DNA of 64,000 nucleotides from Hyphomicrobiales bacterium (GTDB lineage Bacteria; Pseudomonadota; Alphaproteobacteria; Rhizobiales; Rhizobiaceae), in the NCBI GenBank assembly GCA_900473805.1, contig UCMS01000014.1, positions 1 to 64,000 of the forward strand, in the 5' to 3' direction. Of the stretch, positions 35,851-43,993 are shown piece by piece; position 1 is the first letter of the stretch; the number at the start of each line of letters is the position of its first letter. The position numbers and the translations under genes were made by a program. The notes under the pieces were generated by a model. That model was not told the origin of the DNA. It saw nothing but the letters and a program-made list of their open reading frames with translations, and made no database searches.

Positions 35851-35869
35851 GGTTCCACCCGATGGAACC
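35851..35869 (+). promoter_or_regulatory. Inverted repeat upstream of the alpha/beta hydrolase
   Basis: GGTTCCA and TGGAACC are separated by CCCGA, a perfect seven-base inverted repeat ending 37 bases before the ATG at 35907. It could be an operator or a leader hairpin. Confidence 0.4.
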
Positions 35870-35906
35870 TCCTCGTCGATGATCACGTTTTCGGGGTCGA
35901 GGTGAT

Positions 35907-36992
35907 ATGATGACGTTGACGCCCCCGCCTGCCCACTGGATCGGATCGAATGAAACGTCGGAGCAGAAATTCGTTCTGATCCACGGCATGGTCATGGCCC
36001 CCGCCTTCTGGGAGGTCTATGCGCCGGCTACTGTGCGCGACGGCCATTCGCTCGCCTATCCCTTGCCCGGCCACCATCCTTGGAAGCTCGATCAGCCAGG
36101 CCAGCCGCCGCAGGCACGAGACGTGGCGAGGGCCTATGCTCAGGCAATTAGACGCGATTTCGGGGGGCGGCCCGTTCATTTGATCGGCCATTCCACGGGC
36201 GGCTTCGTGGCTCTGCTGATCGCACGCAATTTCCCCGAACTGGTTCGCTCCGTCGTCTTGATCGGCGCATTCGCCTGTGGACGTTTCGAGGGACAAGAGC
36301 GCTTGGCAGCGCGTCTCTTGCGTGTGCCTCGCGTCGGGCCGTTCCTCTTTCGGCAATTCTTCAATCGGTGGATCGCGACACCCGAACAATTCCGCTGGGG
36401 CTCGATTGAATGCGTTTACGACAAGGATTGCCCTTGGCAGGACGACAAGGCGACCGATGCGATGGAAGAGGTCCGGCGTGAACTGGCAAGGGCGCGACCG
36501 GAGGATATCGCCGCCTGCATCCGCTTCATGTCCGCAACGAGCCTCCTTGGCGAGCTTCACGGTATAGCAGCACCTATTCTCAATATCGTCGGCGACAACG
36601 ACGCAATCGTTCCGCCCGCCCATCAACTGCGCGTATCCCGATTGCTGACGCGTGTTCAGACCGTGATCCTGAAGAACTGCGGGCACTTGCCGATGGTCGA
36701 GCAGCAAGAGCGAACAGAAGGCATTATTGGCTCCTTTATCGATACCATTGAGGCCCTGGGCTTGAAGCCAGCAGAACCGCTGGCAAAGCCGCGCACACGA
36801 ACGGCAATGGCTGACGCCCTGGGGCTGCTTATGGCCGCGACGAAACCGAGGGAACAAACCGTCGTCACTCGCGTTCAATCACCACAGAACGCAAGGTTCC
36901 ACATCGGCTTAGGAGAGGCCTCATATGAGTACAATTCTCATCGTCATTCTGATTCTGCTGTTGATCGGCGCACTGCCGACCTGGGGGCATAG
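35907..36992 (+). CDS. Alpha/beta hydrolase
   Basis: 361 residues. The fold is clear to about residue 287: oxyanion strand VLIHGMVMAPAFW, nucleophile elbow GHSTGG with Ser96, acid in VGDNDAIVPP (Asp232) and His260 in NCGHLPMVEQ. No signal peptide. Substrate unknown. The last 70 residues look unstructured, and the last 22 codons overlap the DUF3309 gene in another frame, so the C-terminus may not be under selection. Start at 35907 follows GAGGTG; the second Met at 35910 is equally possible. Confidence 0.8.
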   Translation: MMTLTPPPAHWIGSNETSEQKFVLIHGMVMAPAFWEVYAPATVRDGHSLAYPLPGHHPWKLDQPGQPPQARDVARAYAQAIRRDFGGRPVHLIGHSTGGFVALLIARNFPELVRSVVLIGAFACGRFEGQERLAARLLRVPRVGPFLFRQFFNRWIATPEQFRWGSIECVYDKDCPWQDDKATDAMEEVRRELARARPEDIAACIRFMSATSLLGELHGIAAPILNIVGDNDAIVPPAHQLRVSRLLTRVQTVILKNCGHLPMVEQQERTEGIIGSFIDTIEALGLKPAEPLAKPRTRTAMADALGLLMAATKPREQTVVTRVQSPQNARFHIGLGEASYEYNSHRHSDSAVDRRTADLGA

Positions 36993-37077
36993 CCGCAGCT
37001 GGGGTTACGGCCCGTCTGGCGGTCTTGGACTGGTGCTGCTCATTCTCATCATCCTGATGTTGATGGGTCGAATTTAA
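36925..37077 (+). CDS. DUF3309 family small membrane peptide
   Basis: 50 residues. Two hydrophobic segments, ILIVILILLLIGALP and GLVLLIILIILMLMGRI, flank the family motif W-G-H-S-R-S-W-G-Y-G-P-S-G-G. A very good AGGAGAGG ribosome site lies seven bases before the ATG. The gene starts inside the 3' end of the hydrolase frame (68-base overlap, different frame). Function unknown; such peptides are common and stress-associated in rhizobia. Confidence 0.82.
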   Translation: MSTILIVILILLLIGALPTWGHSRSWGYGPSGGLGLVLLILIILMLMGRI

Positions 37078-37100
37078 CTCGAGTGAAAAGGGATAGGACG

Positions 37101-37355
37101 ATGAAGAAGGTCATTCTTGCAATTGCGTTGATCGCGCCGCTGGCGTCTTGCACGCAGACTGAACGCGGCGCCGGCATTGGTGCCGCCTCCGGCGCCATTA
37201 TCGGTGGCGTGGCAACCGGCAATGTCCGCGGTGCAGCCGTTGGTGCAGCCGTCGGTGGCGTCGCAGGTGCCCTGATCGGCAACTCCCAGGAGCGTGCCGG
37301 CTACTGCGTCTACCGTGATCGCTACGGCCGGACCTACGAAGCGCGCTGCCGCTAA
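37101..37355 (+). CDS. Glycine-zipper lipoprotein (YMGG-like)
   Basis: 84 residues. A lipoprotein signal ends at the lipobox LASC (Cys17). The mature part is a glycine zipper, GAGIGAASGAIIGGVATGNVRGAAVGAAVGGVAGALIG, then a short basic end CVYRDRYGRTYEARCR with two cysteines. Probably outer-membrane or periplasmic. The ATG at 37101 follows GGATAGGA; the frame has six more upstream codons. It follows the DUF3309 gene by 23 bases and has its own terminator. Confidence 0.8.
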   Translation: MKKVILAIALIAPLASCTQTERGAGIGAASGAIIGGVATGNVRGAAVGAAVGGVAGALIGNSQERAGYCVYRDRYGRTYEARCR

Positions 37356-37371
37356 GGCCAGAGCTTGCCAA

Positions 37372-37405
37372 AAGCCGTCGGACCGCAAGGTTCGGCGGCT
37401 TTTTG
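37372..37405 (+). terminator. Intrinsic terminator of the glycine-zipper gene
   Basis: AGCCGTCGGACC pairs with GGTTCGGCGGCT (two G-U pairs) around GCAA, then TTTTTGTT. It lies 17 bases after the stop. Confidence 0.88.
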
Positions 37406-37435
37406 TTGCCTGCTTTAACCTTTCGACCAAAGCCG

Positions 37436-37495
37436 GAACGAATCGACGACGAATCGCGGACTTATCGGTCTTCCCGGTTTGTTCACGCTAGATAT
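37436..37495 (+). repeat. Two-copy intergenic element, copy B
   Basis: Matches copy A (35712-35771) in five blocks over 60 bases, with one-base compensating shifts. It keeps the two tandem ACGAATCG units and the final TTTGTTCACG...CTAGATAT. It is followed at once by the palindrome ATTGTTGAATAACAAT. Confidence 0.65.
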
Positions 37496-37671
37496 TGTTG
37501 AATAACAATTGGTTAACCATAGGGCGCCGTGGATATTAACGAGTATGCACCCCAACTGGTCCGCCATTCGTTAATCAACCCGCTGACTTGCTGTGGAATT
37601 GGAAAGACTGTCCGGGACCGAGACAGGCAGAGCGCTGAAAATGCAAAAGGCTGGCACTGGGCCAGCCTTTT
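37496..37671 (+). ncRNA. Candidate small RNA between copy B and the phbB terminator
   Basis: A hypothesis only. About 175 bases with no good ORF run from the end of the 60-bp element to a perfect 11-base hairpin that ends in TTTT on this strand as well as on the opposite one. If the element is a promoter, the product would be a rightward RNA of this size. Alternatively the hairpin serves only phbB. Confidence 0.25.
37645..37671. terminator. Intrinsic terminator of phbB
   Basis: AAAAGGCTGGC and GCCAGCCTTTT form an 11-base perfect stem with a five-base loop. The leftward transcript gets a TTTT tail, 23 bases after the phbB stop; the structure is symmetric enough to stop rightward RNA too. Confidence 0.8.
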
Positions 37672-37693
37672 GACACTCAGTCACACGCTGAGC

Positions 37694-38419
37694 CTAGACG
37701 AAAAACTGTCCGCCATTAGCGGAGATGGTCGACCCCGTGATAAAGCCGGCATCATCGGAAGCAAGGAAGACGACGCAGCGCGCGATCTCGTCAGGCTCGC
37801 CGAGGCGGCCCACCGGGATCTGCGGGATGATGCGCTCGTTGAGCACCTTTTCCGGAATGGCGCGAACCATTTCCGTCCCGATGTAACCGGGGCAGATGGC
37901 GTTCACGGTGATGCCCTTGGCAGCACCTTCTTGGGCCAGTGCTTTGGTAAAGCCGAGATCGCCGGCCTTGGCCGCGGAATAGTTCGCCTGACCCATCTGG
38001 CCCTTCTGACCATTGATCGAGGAGATGTTGATGACGCGGCCGAAGCTGCGGTCTCTCATGCCGGTCCAGACCGGATGCGTCATGTTGAAGAGACCGGTGA
38101 GGTTGGTGTTGATCACCTCGCCCCACTGCTCCGGCGTCATCTTGTGGAACATGGCGTCGCGCGTGATGCCCGCATTGTTGACCAGAACTTCGACCGGACC
38201 GAGGGCTGCCTCGACGGCTGCGATGCCATCGACGCAGGCCTGATAATTCGACACATCCCATTTGAAGACCGGAATACCGGTTTCCGCTTCAAAGGCCTTC
38301 GCCTTTTCCTCGTTGCCGGCGAAATTTGCCGCCACCTTGTAGCCGGCATTTTTCAGCGCGACGGAAATCGCCGCACCGATACCGCGTGTGCCGCCGGTCA
38401 CCAAAGCCACTCTGCTCAT
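37694..38419 (-). CDS. phbB: Acetoacetyl-CoA reductase
   Basis: NADPH-dependent reduction of acetoacetyl-CoA to (R)-3-hydroxybutyryl-CoA, second step of polyhydroxybutyrate synthesis. 241 residues, SDR family. TGGTRGIG is at residues 8-15, NNAG at 81-84, Ser-Ser-Ile-Asn-Gly near 133, and the catalytic Tyr147 and Lys151 in NYSAAK; SINGQKGQMGQ and CPGYIGTEMV are typical of PhaB. The ATG at 38419 follows GGGGAGGA. phbA lies 152 bases upstream on the same strand. Confidence 0.96.
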   Translation of the reverse strand: MSRVALVTGGTRGIGAAISVALKNAGYKVAANFAGNEEKAKAFEAETGIPVFKWDVSNYQACVDGIAAVEAALGPVEVLVNNAGITRDAMFHKMTPEQWGEVINTNLTGLFNMTHPVWTGMRDRSFGRVINISSINGQKGQMGQANYSAAKAGDLGFTKALAQEGAAKGITVNAICPGYIGTEMVRAIPEKVLNERIIPQIPVGRLGEPDEIARCVVFLASDDAGFITGSTISANGGQFFV

Positions 38420-38501
38420 GCTGTCCTCCCCGTTTTTTCTATCTGGGTTTCCCGTCTGGATCGACCGCTGCTGTTCCCGTCGCAACGGCATGACTTCCCC
38501 A

Positions 38502-38520
38502 TCCCGGCCTGAGGCCGGGA
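38502..38520 (-). promoter_or_regulatory. Hairpin in the phbA-phbB intergenic region
   Basis: TCCCGGCC and GGCCGGGA form an eight-base perfect stem with a three-base loop, about 50 bases after the phbA stop and 80 before the phbB start. No T tract. It could set the ratio of phbA and phbB message by protecting 3' ends. Confidence 0.35.
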
Positions 38521-38571
38521 CAGAGCTTCATGATGTCAGTGATGAGCCGGAGCCATTTTTGGCTTTCCGGA

Positions 38572-39753
38572 TCAGAAGGCCTCGAGGCACATGGCAACGC
38601 CCATGCCGCCACCGATGCAGAGGGTGGCAAGACCCTTCTTCGCGCCGCGACGCTTCATCTCGAACAGCAGCGTGTTGAGAATGCGCGCACCGGATGCACC
38701 GACCGGGTGGCCGATGGCGATTGCACCGCCGTTGACGTTGACGATCGAGGTATCCCAGCCGAGGTCCTTGTTGACCGCACAGGCCTGCGCCGCGAAGGCC
38801 TCGTTGGCTTCCACGAGATCGAGATCCGTGATCTTCCAGCCGGCTTTTTCGAGCGCCTTGCGCGATGCCGGGATCGGGCCCGTGCCCATGATCTTCGGAT
38901 CGACGCCGGCCGTTGCCCAGGACACGATACGGGCGAGCGGAGCAATGCCGCGACGCGAAGCCTCGGCCTCGGTCATCAGCAGTGCCGCAGCCGCACCGTC
39001 ATTGATGCCGGAGGCATTGCCGGCAGTGACAGTGCCTTCCTTGTCGAAGGCGGGCTTTAGCTTCTGCATGCTGTCCAGCGTTGCGCCGTGGCGAATATAT
39101 TCGTCCTGGTCGACGGTCACATCGCCCTTGCGACCCGGCACGATGACCGGAACGATTTCGTCCTTAAAGCGGCCGGCAAGCTGGGCGGCTTCCGCCTTGT
39201 TCTGCGAGGAGACCGCGAAGGCATCCTGCTCGTCACGGGTCAGCTGCCACTGGCGGGCGACGTTCTCCGCCGTCGTCCCCATGTGATAGCCGTAGAAGGC
39301 GTCCGTCAGACCGTCCTTGATCATGGTGTCGACCATCTTCAGGTCGCCCACCTTGGTGCCGTTGCGCAGATGGGCACAATGCGGCGCCATGGACATGGAT
39401 TCCTGCCCGCCGGCGATGATGATCTTCGCGTCACCCGTTGCGATCTGCTGCATGCCGATGGCAACCGCACGCAGGCCTGAACCGCAGAGCTGGTTGAGGC
39501 CCCAGGCGGTCGCTTCCTGCGGGATGCCAGCCTTCATCGCAGCCTGACGCGCCGGGTTCTGGCCCTGGCCAGCGGTGAGGATCTGGCCAAGGATGACCTC
39601 GTCGACTTCGGCAGCGTCCACGCCCGCGCGTTCCAGCACCGCCTTGATGGCGACAGCACCCAGATCATGTGCGGCAACCGAGGAAAGGGCGCCGTTGAAC
39701 GAACCGACCGGCGTTCTGGCAGCGCTGGCGATGACGATGGACGGACTGGTCAT
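38572..39753 (-). CDS. phbA: Acetyl-CoA acetyltransferase (beta-ketothiolase)
   Basis: Condenses two acetyl-CoA to acetoacetyl-CoA for PHB synthesis. 393 residues, the usual length. The acyl-accepting Cys90 is in [21 protein letters not shown] and the C-terminal [14 protein letters not shown] and [10 protein letters not shown] carry the catalytic His and Cys. The ATG at 39753 has a GGAGGAGA ribosome site; the frame runs 21 codons further without support. Upstream of phbB on the same strand and divergent from phaR. Confidence 0.96.
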   Translation of the reverse strand: MTSPSIVIASAARTPVGSFNGALSSVAAHDLGAVAIKAVLERAGVDAAEVDEVILGQILTAGQGQNPARQAAMKAGIPQEATAWGLNQLCGSGLRAVAIGMQQIATGDAKIIIAGGQESMSMAPHCAHLRNGTKVGDLKMVDTMIKDGLTDAFYGYHMGTTAENVARQWQLTRDEQDAFAVSSQNKAEAAQLAGRFKDEIVPVIVPGRKGDVTVDQDEYIRHGATLDSMQKLKPAFDKEGTVTAGNASGINDGAAAALLMTEAEASRRGIAPLARIVSWATAGVDPKIMGTGPIPASRKALEKAGWKITDLDLVEANEAFAAQACAVNKDLGWDTSIVNVNGGAIAIGHPVGASGARILNTLLFEMKRRGAKKGLATLCIGGGMGVAMCLEAF

Positions 39754-39898
39754 GGACGTCTCCTCCGAAATGTTTGTGTTTCCAAAGAAACTGTCAAAGA
39801 CTGCCGCCGGTGTCAAACAGGATAAACCCTGTCGGGCCGTTCTTTGGTTGCAGAATCCTGTCTTTCGTCAAATCGCTTTCGTGCGTTGCACAAAGAGA

Positions 39899-39927
39899 TT
39901 GTCACCAGCCTTCATTTGCGCTTACAT
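39899..39927 (+). promoter_or_regulatory. Candidate sigma-70 promoter of phaR
   Basis: TTGTCA, 17 bases, TTACAT, ending 54 bases before the phaR ATG. Five of six matches at -35. The divergent phbA start is about 145 bases away, so one regulator could act on both. Confidence 0.45.
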
Positions 39928-39980
39928 TCTTGCCTGGGAAGAGCAAAAATAACTGAAAAACGACGGGTTAGGAGACAGCA

Positions 39981-40559
39981 ATGGCCAAAGCCGATGGCGA
40001 AATCGTGATCAAGAAATACGCCAATCGACGCCTCTACAATACCGGCACGAGCACCTACGTGACGCTTGAGGACTTGGCCAAGATGGTCAAGAAGGGAGAG
40101 GACTTCATCGTCCAGGACGCCAAGTCCGGCGAGGACATCACGCATTCCGTCCTGACCCAGATCATCTTCGAACAGGAGTCCAAGACCGGCAACACGCTGC
40201 TCCCGATCTCCTTCCTGCGCCAGCTCATCAGCTATTACGGCGATCAGATGCAGATGGTGGTGCCGAGCTTTCTCGAACACTCGATGAAGGCCTTCACCGA
40301 GCAGCAGACGCAGATGCGCGAGCAGATGACCAAGGCCTTCGGGGATCATCCGCTGTCGAAGAACCTGCAGATGCCGATGCAACTGATGGAAGAACAGGTC
40401 AAGCGCAACACCGAGATGTTCCAGCAGGCGATGCAGATGTTCTCGCCTTTCCTGGGCGGCCAGCAGCCCGCCAAGGAAACCCGTAAGGCCGAAGCCAAGG
40501 ATATCGACGAGTTGAAAGAACAGTTGCGGTCGCTTCAGAGCAAGCTCGACAATCTGTGA
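39981..40559 (+). CDS. phaR: Polyhydroxyalkanoate synthesis repressor PhaR
   Basis: DNA-binding regulator that also senses PHB granules. 192 residues. The N-terminal PHB/PHA accumulation regulator domain is IKKYANRRLYNTGTSTYVTLEDLAKMVKKGEDFIVQDAKSGEDIT, followed by TQIIFEQES and a long Gln/Met-rich helical part, then a charged end with a short coiled coil. The rhizobial protein is also called AniA and links carbon flow to PHB and exopolysaccharide. Divergent from phbA, whose product pathway it controls. Confidence 0.95.
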   Translation: MAKADGEIVIKKYANRRLYNTGTSTYVTLEDLAKMVKKGEDFIVQDAKSGEDITHSVLTQIIFEQESKTGNTLLPISFLRQLISYYGDQMQMVVPSFLEHSMKAFTEQQTQMREQMTKAFGDHPLSKNLQMPMQLMEEQVKRNTEMFQQAMQMFSPFLGGQQPAKETRKAEAKDIDELKEQLRSLQSKLDNL

Positions 40560-40569
40560 TGCGAGACAG

Positions 40570-40590
40570 GGCCCCGGAAGGGGCCTTTTT
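40570..40590 (+). terminator. Intrinsic terminator of phaR
   Basis: GGCCCC, loop GGAA, GGGGCC, then TTTTT. A GC-only six-base stem, ten bases after the stop. Confidence 0.88.
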
Positions 40591-40601
40591 CATGTCGGGG
40601 G

Positions 40602-40997
40602 TCACAGCCCGATCGAAACGTCCCGGCCGGCGGCACGATTGGAAATGGTAAAACCAGCCACGACATCGATGAAGGCAATCACCATCAGCGTGAAGAACAG
40701 CTGGGTGGCTGCATCCCGGACCAGCAGGAATTCGACAAGAAACGCGACAAAGACCAACATGGACAACATGTGGTTTATGAGCGAGCCGCGCGTGCTCATG
40801 GTCGCCTTCAACACTTCCAAGAACAGCGCAATGAGCGCCGTCAACACCACGATGTCACCCAGGGTTATGGTCCAGACCGCGCCCGAAAGCATCGGCACGG
40901 ACATTAGCGTGCTGGCAAAAGATGGCAAACCACTTCCCAGCATGACGGCGTTGTAGAAAACTAACGGCACGATCATCAGGGGTATGGCAACAAACAT
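40602..40997 (-). CDS. Hypothetical membrane protein (four membrane segments)
   Basis: 131 residues. Four hydrophobic segments at about 2-20, 40-60, 74-92 and 96-118, short loops and a small charged end. I do not recognise the family, though small proteins of this shape are common in rhizobia. The ATG at 40997 follows AGGAAGG; the open frame continues 39 codons. Convergent with phaR; upstream lies the rpmF terminator. Confidence 0.72.
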   Translation of the reverse strand: MFVAIPLMIVPLVFYNAVMLGSGLPSFASTLMSVPMLSGAVWTITLGDIVVLTALIALFLEVLKATMSTRGSLINHMLSMLVFVAFLVEFLLVRDAATQLFFTLMVIAFIDVVAGFTISNRAAGRDVSIGL

Positions 40998-41084
40998 CAG
41001 ACATCCTTCCTCACCTGGAGATCCTCCCGCCAAGCTGACGGCCCACTCCCGTGGTGAGTTAACAATGCCTTGAATAAAAAAGTA

Positions 41085-41108
41085 AAGGCCGGCGCTAAGG
41101 CCGGCCTT
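41085..41108 (-). terminator. Intrinsic terminator of rpmF
   Basis: AAGGCCGGC and GCCGGCCTT form a nine-base stem with a six-base loop; the leftward strand continues into TACTTTTTTATT. It starts 25 bases after the rpmF stop. Confidence 0.85.
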
Positions 41109-41133
41109 CAACAATCAGGATGATGCGCAGAAA

Positions 41134-41319
41134 TTATGCGCTTTCCTTCGGCGTCAGAACCTGACGGCCGCGATACATACCGGTCTTCAGATCGATATGG
41201 TGCGGACGGCGCAGTTCGCCGGAATTCTTGTCCTCGACATAGGTCGAAGCCTTGAGGGCGTCCGCAGAACGGCGCATACCGCGCTTCGACGGGCTTGTTT
41301 TTCTCTTCGGTACAGCCAT
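41134..41319 (-). CDS. rpmF: 50S ribosomal protein L32
   Basis: 61 residues, the alphaproteobacterial length. It opens with [21 protein letters not shown] and ends [10 protein letters not shown]. The zinc-ribbon cysteines found in some L32 proteins are absent, as is normal for this class (C-minus form). Single gene with promoter and terminator; mtgA often sits nearby in rhizobia and does here. Confidence 0.97.
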   Translation of the reverse strand: MAVPKRKTSPSKRGMRRSADALKASTYVEDKNSGELRRPHHIDLKTGMYRGRQVLTPKESA

Positions 41320-41407
41320 TTTCGTTACTCCACGTGACGGTGCAAAACAGGTCTATCGGCCTCGATGAGGCCGGACAGAACCTGTCGCGAACTCGGAATT
41401 TGGCGGG

Positions 41408-41436
41408 CTTATACATGTCCAGAAGGGGTTTGACCA
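41408..41436 (-). promoter_or_regulatory. Candidate promoter of rpmF
   Basis: Read leftward: TGGTCA, 17 bases, TATAAG, predicting a leader of about 80 bases. Four of six matches at -35, five of six at -10. Confidence 0.35.
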
Positions 41437-41476
41437 GTCCCCGGCCGGATTTTTTCGAACCCGTCTAGACTCCCCC

Positions 41477-42124
41477 TCAGGCTTCGTCTTCGGGCACAAT
41501 CCAGGTCTCGGCAAGTGCCGCGGCCTCCCAGGCCTGCCAGGCCGGGTGCGCCTTCATGGCGGCCATGTATTCAAGCGTATCCGCATCGCGGACGAGGTCG
41601 TAGGCGGCAAATCGGTTGACCACCGGGGCGAACATGGCATCAGCCGCGCAGAAGGCACCAAACAGGAAAGGACCGCCCGACATCTGCCGCATGTCTCGCC
41701 AGATCGCCTCGATCCGTTGCACATCGGGTTTGACCCCATCTGGCAGGTCGATGGGCCTGACCGGCCGGCGCAGGTTCATTGGGCATGCACTGCGCAATGC
41801 ACGGAAGCCGGAAAGCATCTCCATGGAAATCGATCGAGCCATGCTGCGCCACGTAGAATTCTCCGGCCAAAGCCCGGCGTCGGGGAAAAGTTCGGCGACA
41901 TATTCGATGATGGCGAGCGATTCCCACACCTTGACGGCCCCATGGTGAAGGATCGGCACCTTGCCGGTCGGCGAGAGCTCGCGAAACTGAGGGTTCGTGG
42001 CCCCCGGACCGAAAGGGATCAGCACTTCGCGGAAGGGGATGCCCGCAGCCGTCAACGCGATCCAGGGCCGGAAGGACCAGGACGAATAGTTCTTGTTGGC
42101 GATGTAGAGGACAAGCTCGGACAT
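41477..42124 (-). CDS. Glutathione S-transferase family protein
   Basis: 215 residues. The N-terminal thioredoxin-like domain has LYIANKNYSSWSFRPWIAL with the likely catalytic Ser, then GKVPILHHGAVKVWESLAIIEYVAE, the cis-Pro and glutathione-contact E-S segment. The C-terminal helical domain ends with a MKAHPAWQAWEAAALAE motif. Substrate unknown. The ATG at 42124 follows AGAGGTG. Leftward, after mtgA. Confidence 0.85.
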   Translation of the reverse strand: MSELVLYIANKNYSSWSFRPWIALTAAGIPFREVLIPFGPGATNPQFRELSPTGKVPILHHGAVKVWESLAIIEYVAELFPDAGLWPENSTWRSMARSISMEMLSGFRALRSACPMNLRRPVRPIDLPDGVKPDVQRIEAIWRDMRQMSGGPFLFGAFCAADAMFAPVVNRFAAYDLVRDADTLEYMAAMKAHPAWQAWEAAALAETWIVPEDEA

Positions 42125-42195
42125 GGACACCTCTGGTTCAAACGAGGATGACGCTAATCGGATCGCCGGAATGTGACCAACGAGACTTTCTGATG

Positions 42196-42951
42196 TCAGT
42201 CATAGAGGCAGGTGATGTATTCGCCGGATCGCTTCGCCCGGCGGTCGACCACATTGGCCAACCGCTGCATGCCCTTGCCCGGCTTGCTCGCCACACGATC
42301 GATGGGATTGGGCAATGCGACCGCGAGCAGTGCCGCCTGACGTGCGCTGAGCTTGGCCGCAGACGTCTTGAAATGATAGCGCGCTGCCGCCTCGATGCCG
42401 TAAATGCCGGGACCCCACTCAGCGATGTTGAGATAGATCTCCATCGTCCGCTCCTTGGACCAGATGAAATCGGCCACAAGCGCCAACGGCAACTCCAGCC
42501 CCTTGCGGATGAAGGAGCGGCTGTTCCAGAGGAAGAGGTTCTTCGCGGCCTGCATCGGGATCGTGCTGGCGCCGCGTGTCGCCTCTCCGGCGAGCGCATC
42601 GTCGACCACGCCCTTCAGCTGTCCCCAGTCCACGCCATCATGGCTGCAGAACTGACCGTCTTCCGACATCATCACAGCCCGCACAACATTGGGTGAGATA
42701 TCCTCGAAATCCACCCAACGACGGTCATAGCCCTGGAAGGTCACCAGATCTGCCAGCATCAAAGTGGAAACAGGATGGATGAAATCCAGCCTATAGACGA
42801 GGATCAGCAGATAGGGAGCACACAGGAAGGCGACGACACCAATGGCGATGCGACGCCATAGCCTCGATCGCTCCTGGCCTTGTTCAACCGGGGCTTCCTC
42901 CGTCTGCTGCTCCAAAACCTGCACGTCCGCTGTCAAAGAAGATCGATCCAC
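42196..42951 (-). CDS. mtgA: Monofunctional biosynthetic peptidoglycan transglycosylase
   Basis: Polymerises lipid II into glycan strands at the inner membrane. 251 residues from a GTG start. One membrane anchor (about 34-54) and a GT51 domain: [14 protein letters not shown] with catalytic Glu97, [18 protein letters not shown] and [26 protein letters not shown]. No transpeptidase domain. There is no strong ribosome site before the GTG. Divergent from the prenyl synthase gene, whose ATG is 126 bases away. Confidence 0.93.
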   Translation of the reverse strand: MDRSSLTADVQVLEQQTEEAPVEQGQERSRLWRRIAIGVVAFLCAPYLLILVYRLDFIHPVSTLMLADLVTFQGYDRRWVDFEDISPNVVRAVMMSEDGQFCSHDGVDWGQLKGVVDDALAGEATRGASTIPMQAAKNLFLWNSRSFIRKGLELPLALVADFIWSKERTMEIYLNIAEWGPGIYGIEAAARYHFKTSAAKLSARQAALLAVALPNPIDRVASKPGKGMQRLANVVDRRAKRSGEYITCLYD

Positions 42952-43077
42952 TCATCTCGGGGGCTCGCTTTTCATACGCATCCTCTTGACGATTGACCAG
43001 TAGAGGAGCGCCAAACTCCCCCACCTGTGACGGAATTTCCCGTTGCCACTCCCGGGGTGCCGTGCGAAATAGCCCGC

Positions 43078-43992
43078 ATGAGCGCGTCTTCGACCCTGTT
43101 TGAACAAAATCTTGCACGCCATGCGGCCTTGGTGGAGGCCCGTCTGGACATGCTTCTCGATGCGCGACCCCGCACCGGCGAAATCGCCCGACCGACCAGA
43201 CTGATCGAGGCGATGCATTACGGCGCCTTGAACGGCGGAAAGCGTCTGCGGCCCTATCTGGTGCTGGAGGCCGCCCGTCTCTTTGGCGGCGATGAAGATG
43301 CGGCTCTGCAGGTCGGCTGCGCGCTCGAATGTCTGCACAGCTATTCTCTCGTCCATGACGACCTTCCGGCTATGGACGACGACGACCTGCGTCGCGGCAA
43401 GCCGACCGTCCACATCGCCTACGACTATGCCACCGCCATACTCGCCGGCGACGGCCTGCTGACCTATGCCTTCGACATCATCGCCTCTCCTGACACTTCA
43501 CTGTCGGACGAAGCCCGGGCGGCGCTTGTGCTCGAACTGGCCCGTGCTGCCGGCATTGGTGGCATGGCGGGCGGCCAGGCGCTGGATCTCGCGGCCGAGC
43601 GGGAAGCTCCCGACGAAGCCGGAATCGTTCTTCTGCAATCGATGAAGACCGGAGCGCTGCTTCGTTTTGCCTGCGAGGCGGGGGCCATCATCGCCGGTCG
43701 CGGCCACGAGGATCGGGCGAGATTGCGCCGTTTCGGCGAAATCATCGGCCGCGCCTTCCAGCTGGCGGACGATCTGCTGGATGTGACAGCGGACGCGGCA
43801 ACCATGGGAAAGGCAACCGGCAAGGACGCTGCGAAAGGCAAGGGCACGCTGGTTGCCCTCAAAGGGCAGGCCTGGGCTGAAGCCGAACTTGAACGACTCG
43901 TGACTGCTGCCGCTCAGGAACTCGCCGCCTATGGCGCGGCAGCAACGACACTGATCGAAACCGCCCGTTTCATCGCATACAGGAAGAACTGA
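43078..43992 (+). CDS. ispA: Polyprenyl (farnesyl/geranyl) diphosphate synthase
   Basis: Joins IPP and allylic diphosphates to short prenyl chains. 304 residues. [19 protein letters not shown], the first aspartate-rich motif [10 protein letters not shown] (residues 94-103), then [24 protein letters not shown], and the second motif QLADDLLD near residue 230. The insertion in the first motif (DDLPAMD) and the small residues before it are typical of IspA-type FPP synthases. An in-frame earlier start at 43027 lacks support. hisC follows one base after the stop. Confidence 0.9.
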   Translation: MSASSTLFEQNLARHAALVEARLDMLLDARPRTGEIARPTRLIEAMHYGALNGGKRLRPYLVLEAARLFGGDEDAALQVGCALECLHSYSLVHDDLPAMDDDDLRRGKPTVHIAYDYATAILAGDGLLTYAFDIIASPDTSLSDEARAALVLELARAAGIGGMAGGQALDLAAEREAPDEAGIVLLQSMKTGALLRFACEAGAIIAGRGHEDRARLRRFGEIIGRAFQLADDLLDVTADAATMGKATGKDAAKGKGTLVALKGQAWAEAELERLVTAAAQELAAYGAAATTLIETARFIAYRKN

Positions 43993-43993
43993 C

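Larger units (their letters stand above)
35563..35906. other. Gene-free divergent region between helicase and hydrolase
   Basis: 344 bases with no supported gene. It holds eight GANTC sites between 35681 and 35818, copy A of a repeated 60-bp element (35712-35771) and a GGTTCCA/TGGAACC inverted repeat (35851-35869). Likely carries both divergent promoters, though no standard sigma-70 match stands out. Confidence 0.6.
37356..37693. other. Gene-free stretch between glycine-zipper gene and phbB
   Basis: 338 bases. It contains a terminator (37372-37405), copy B of the 60-bp element (37436-37495), an inverted repeat ATTGTT/AACAAT (37494-37509), a GGTTAACC palindrome (37511-37518) and the phbB terminator hairpin (37645-37671). 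A rightward frame opening with GTG at 37529 is just the start of an antisense frame over phbB and is not a credible gene. Confidence 0.6.

Noticed and set aside
35883..36878. A 331-codon leftward frame opposite the hydrolase
   Set aside because: Cys/Arg/His-rich shadow; the hydrolase has its catalytic triad in the other direction.
37529..38512. A 327-codon rightward frame starting with GTG in the phbB downstream gap
   Set aside because: All but the first 55 codons are antisense to phbB, and the rest has no ribosome site or family match.
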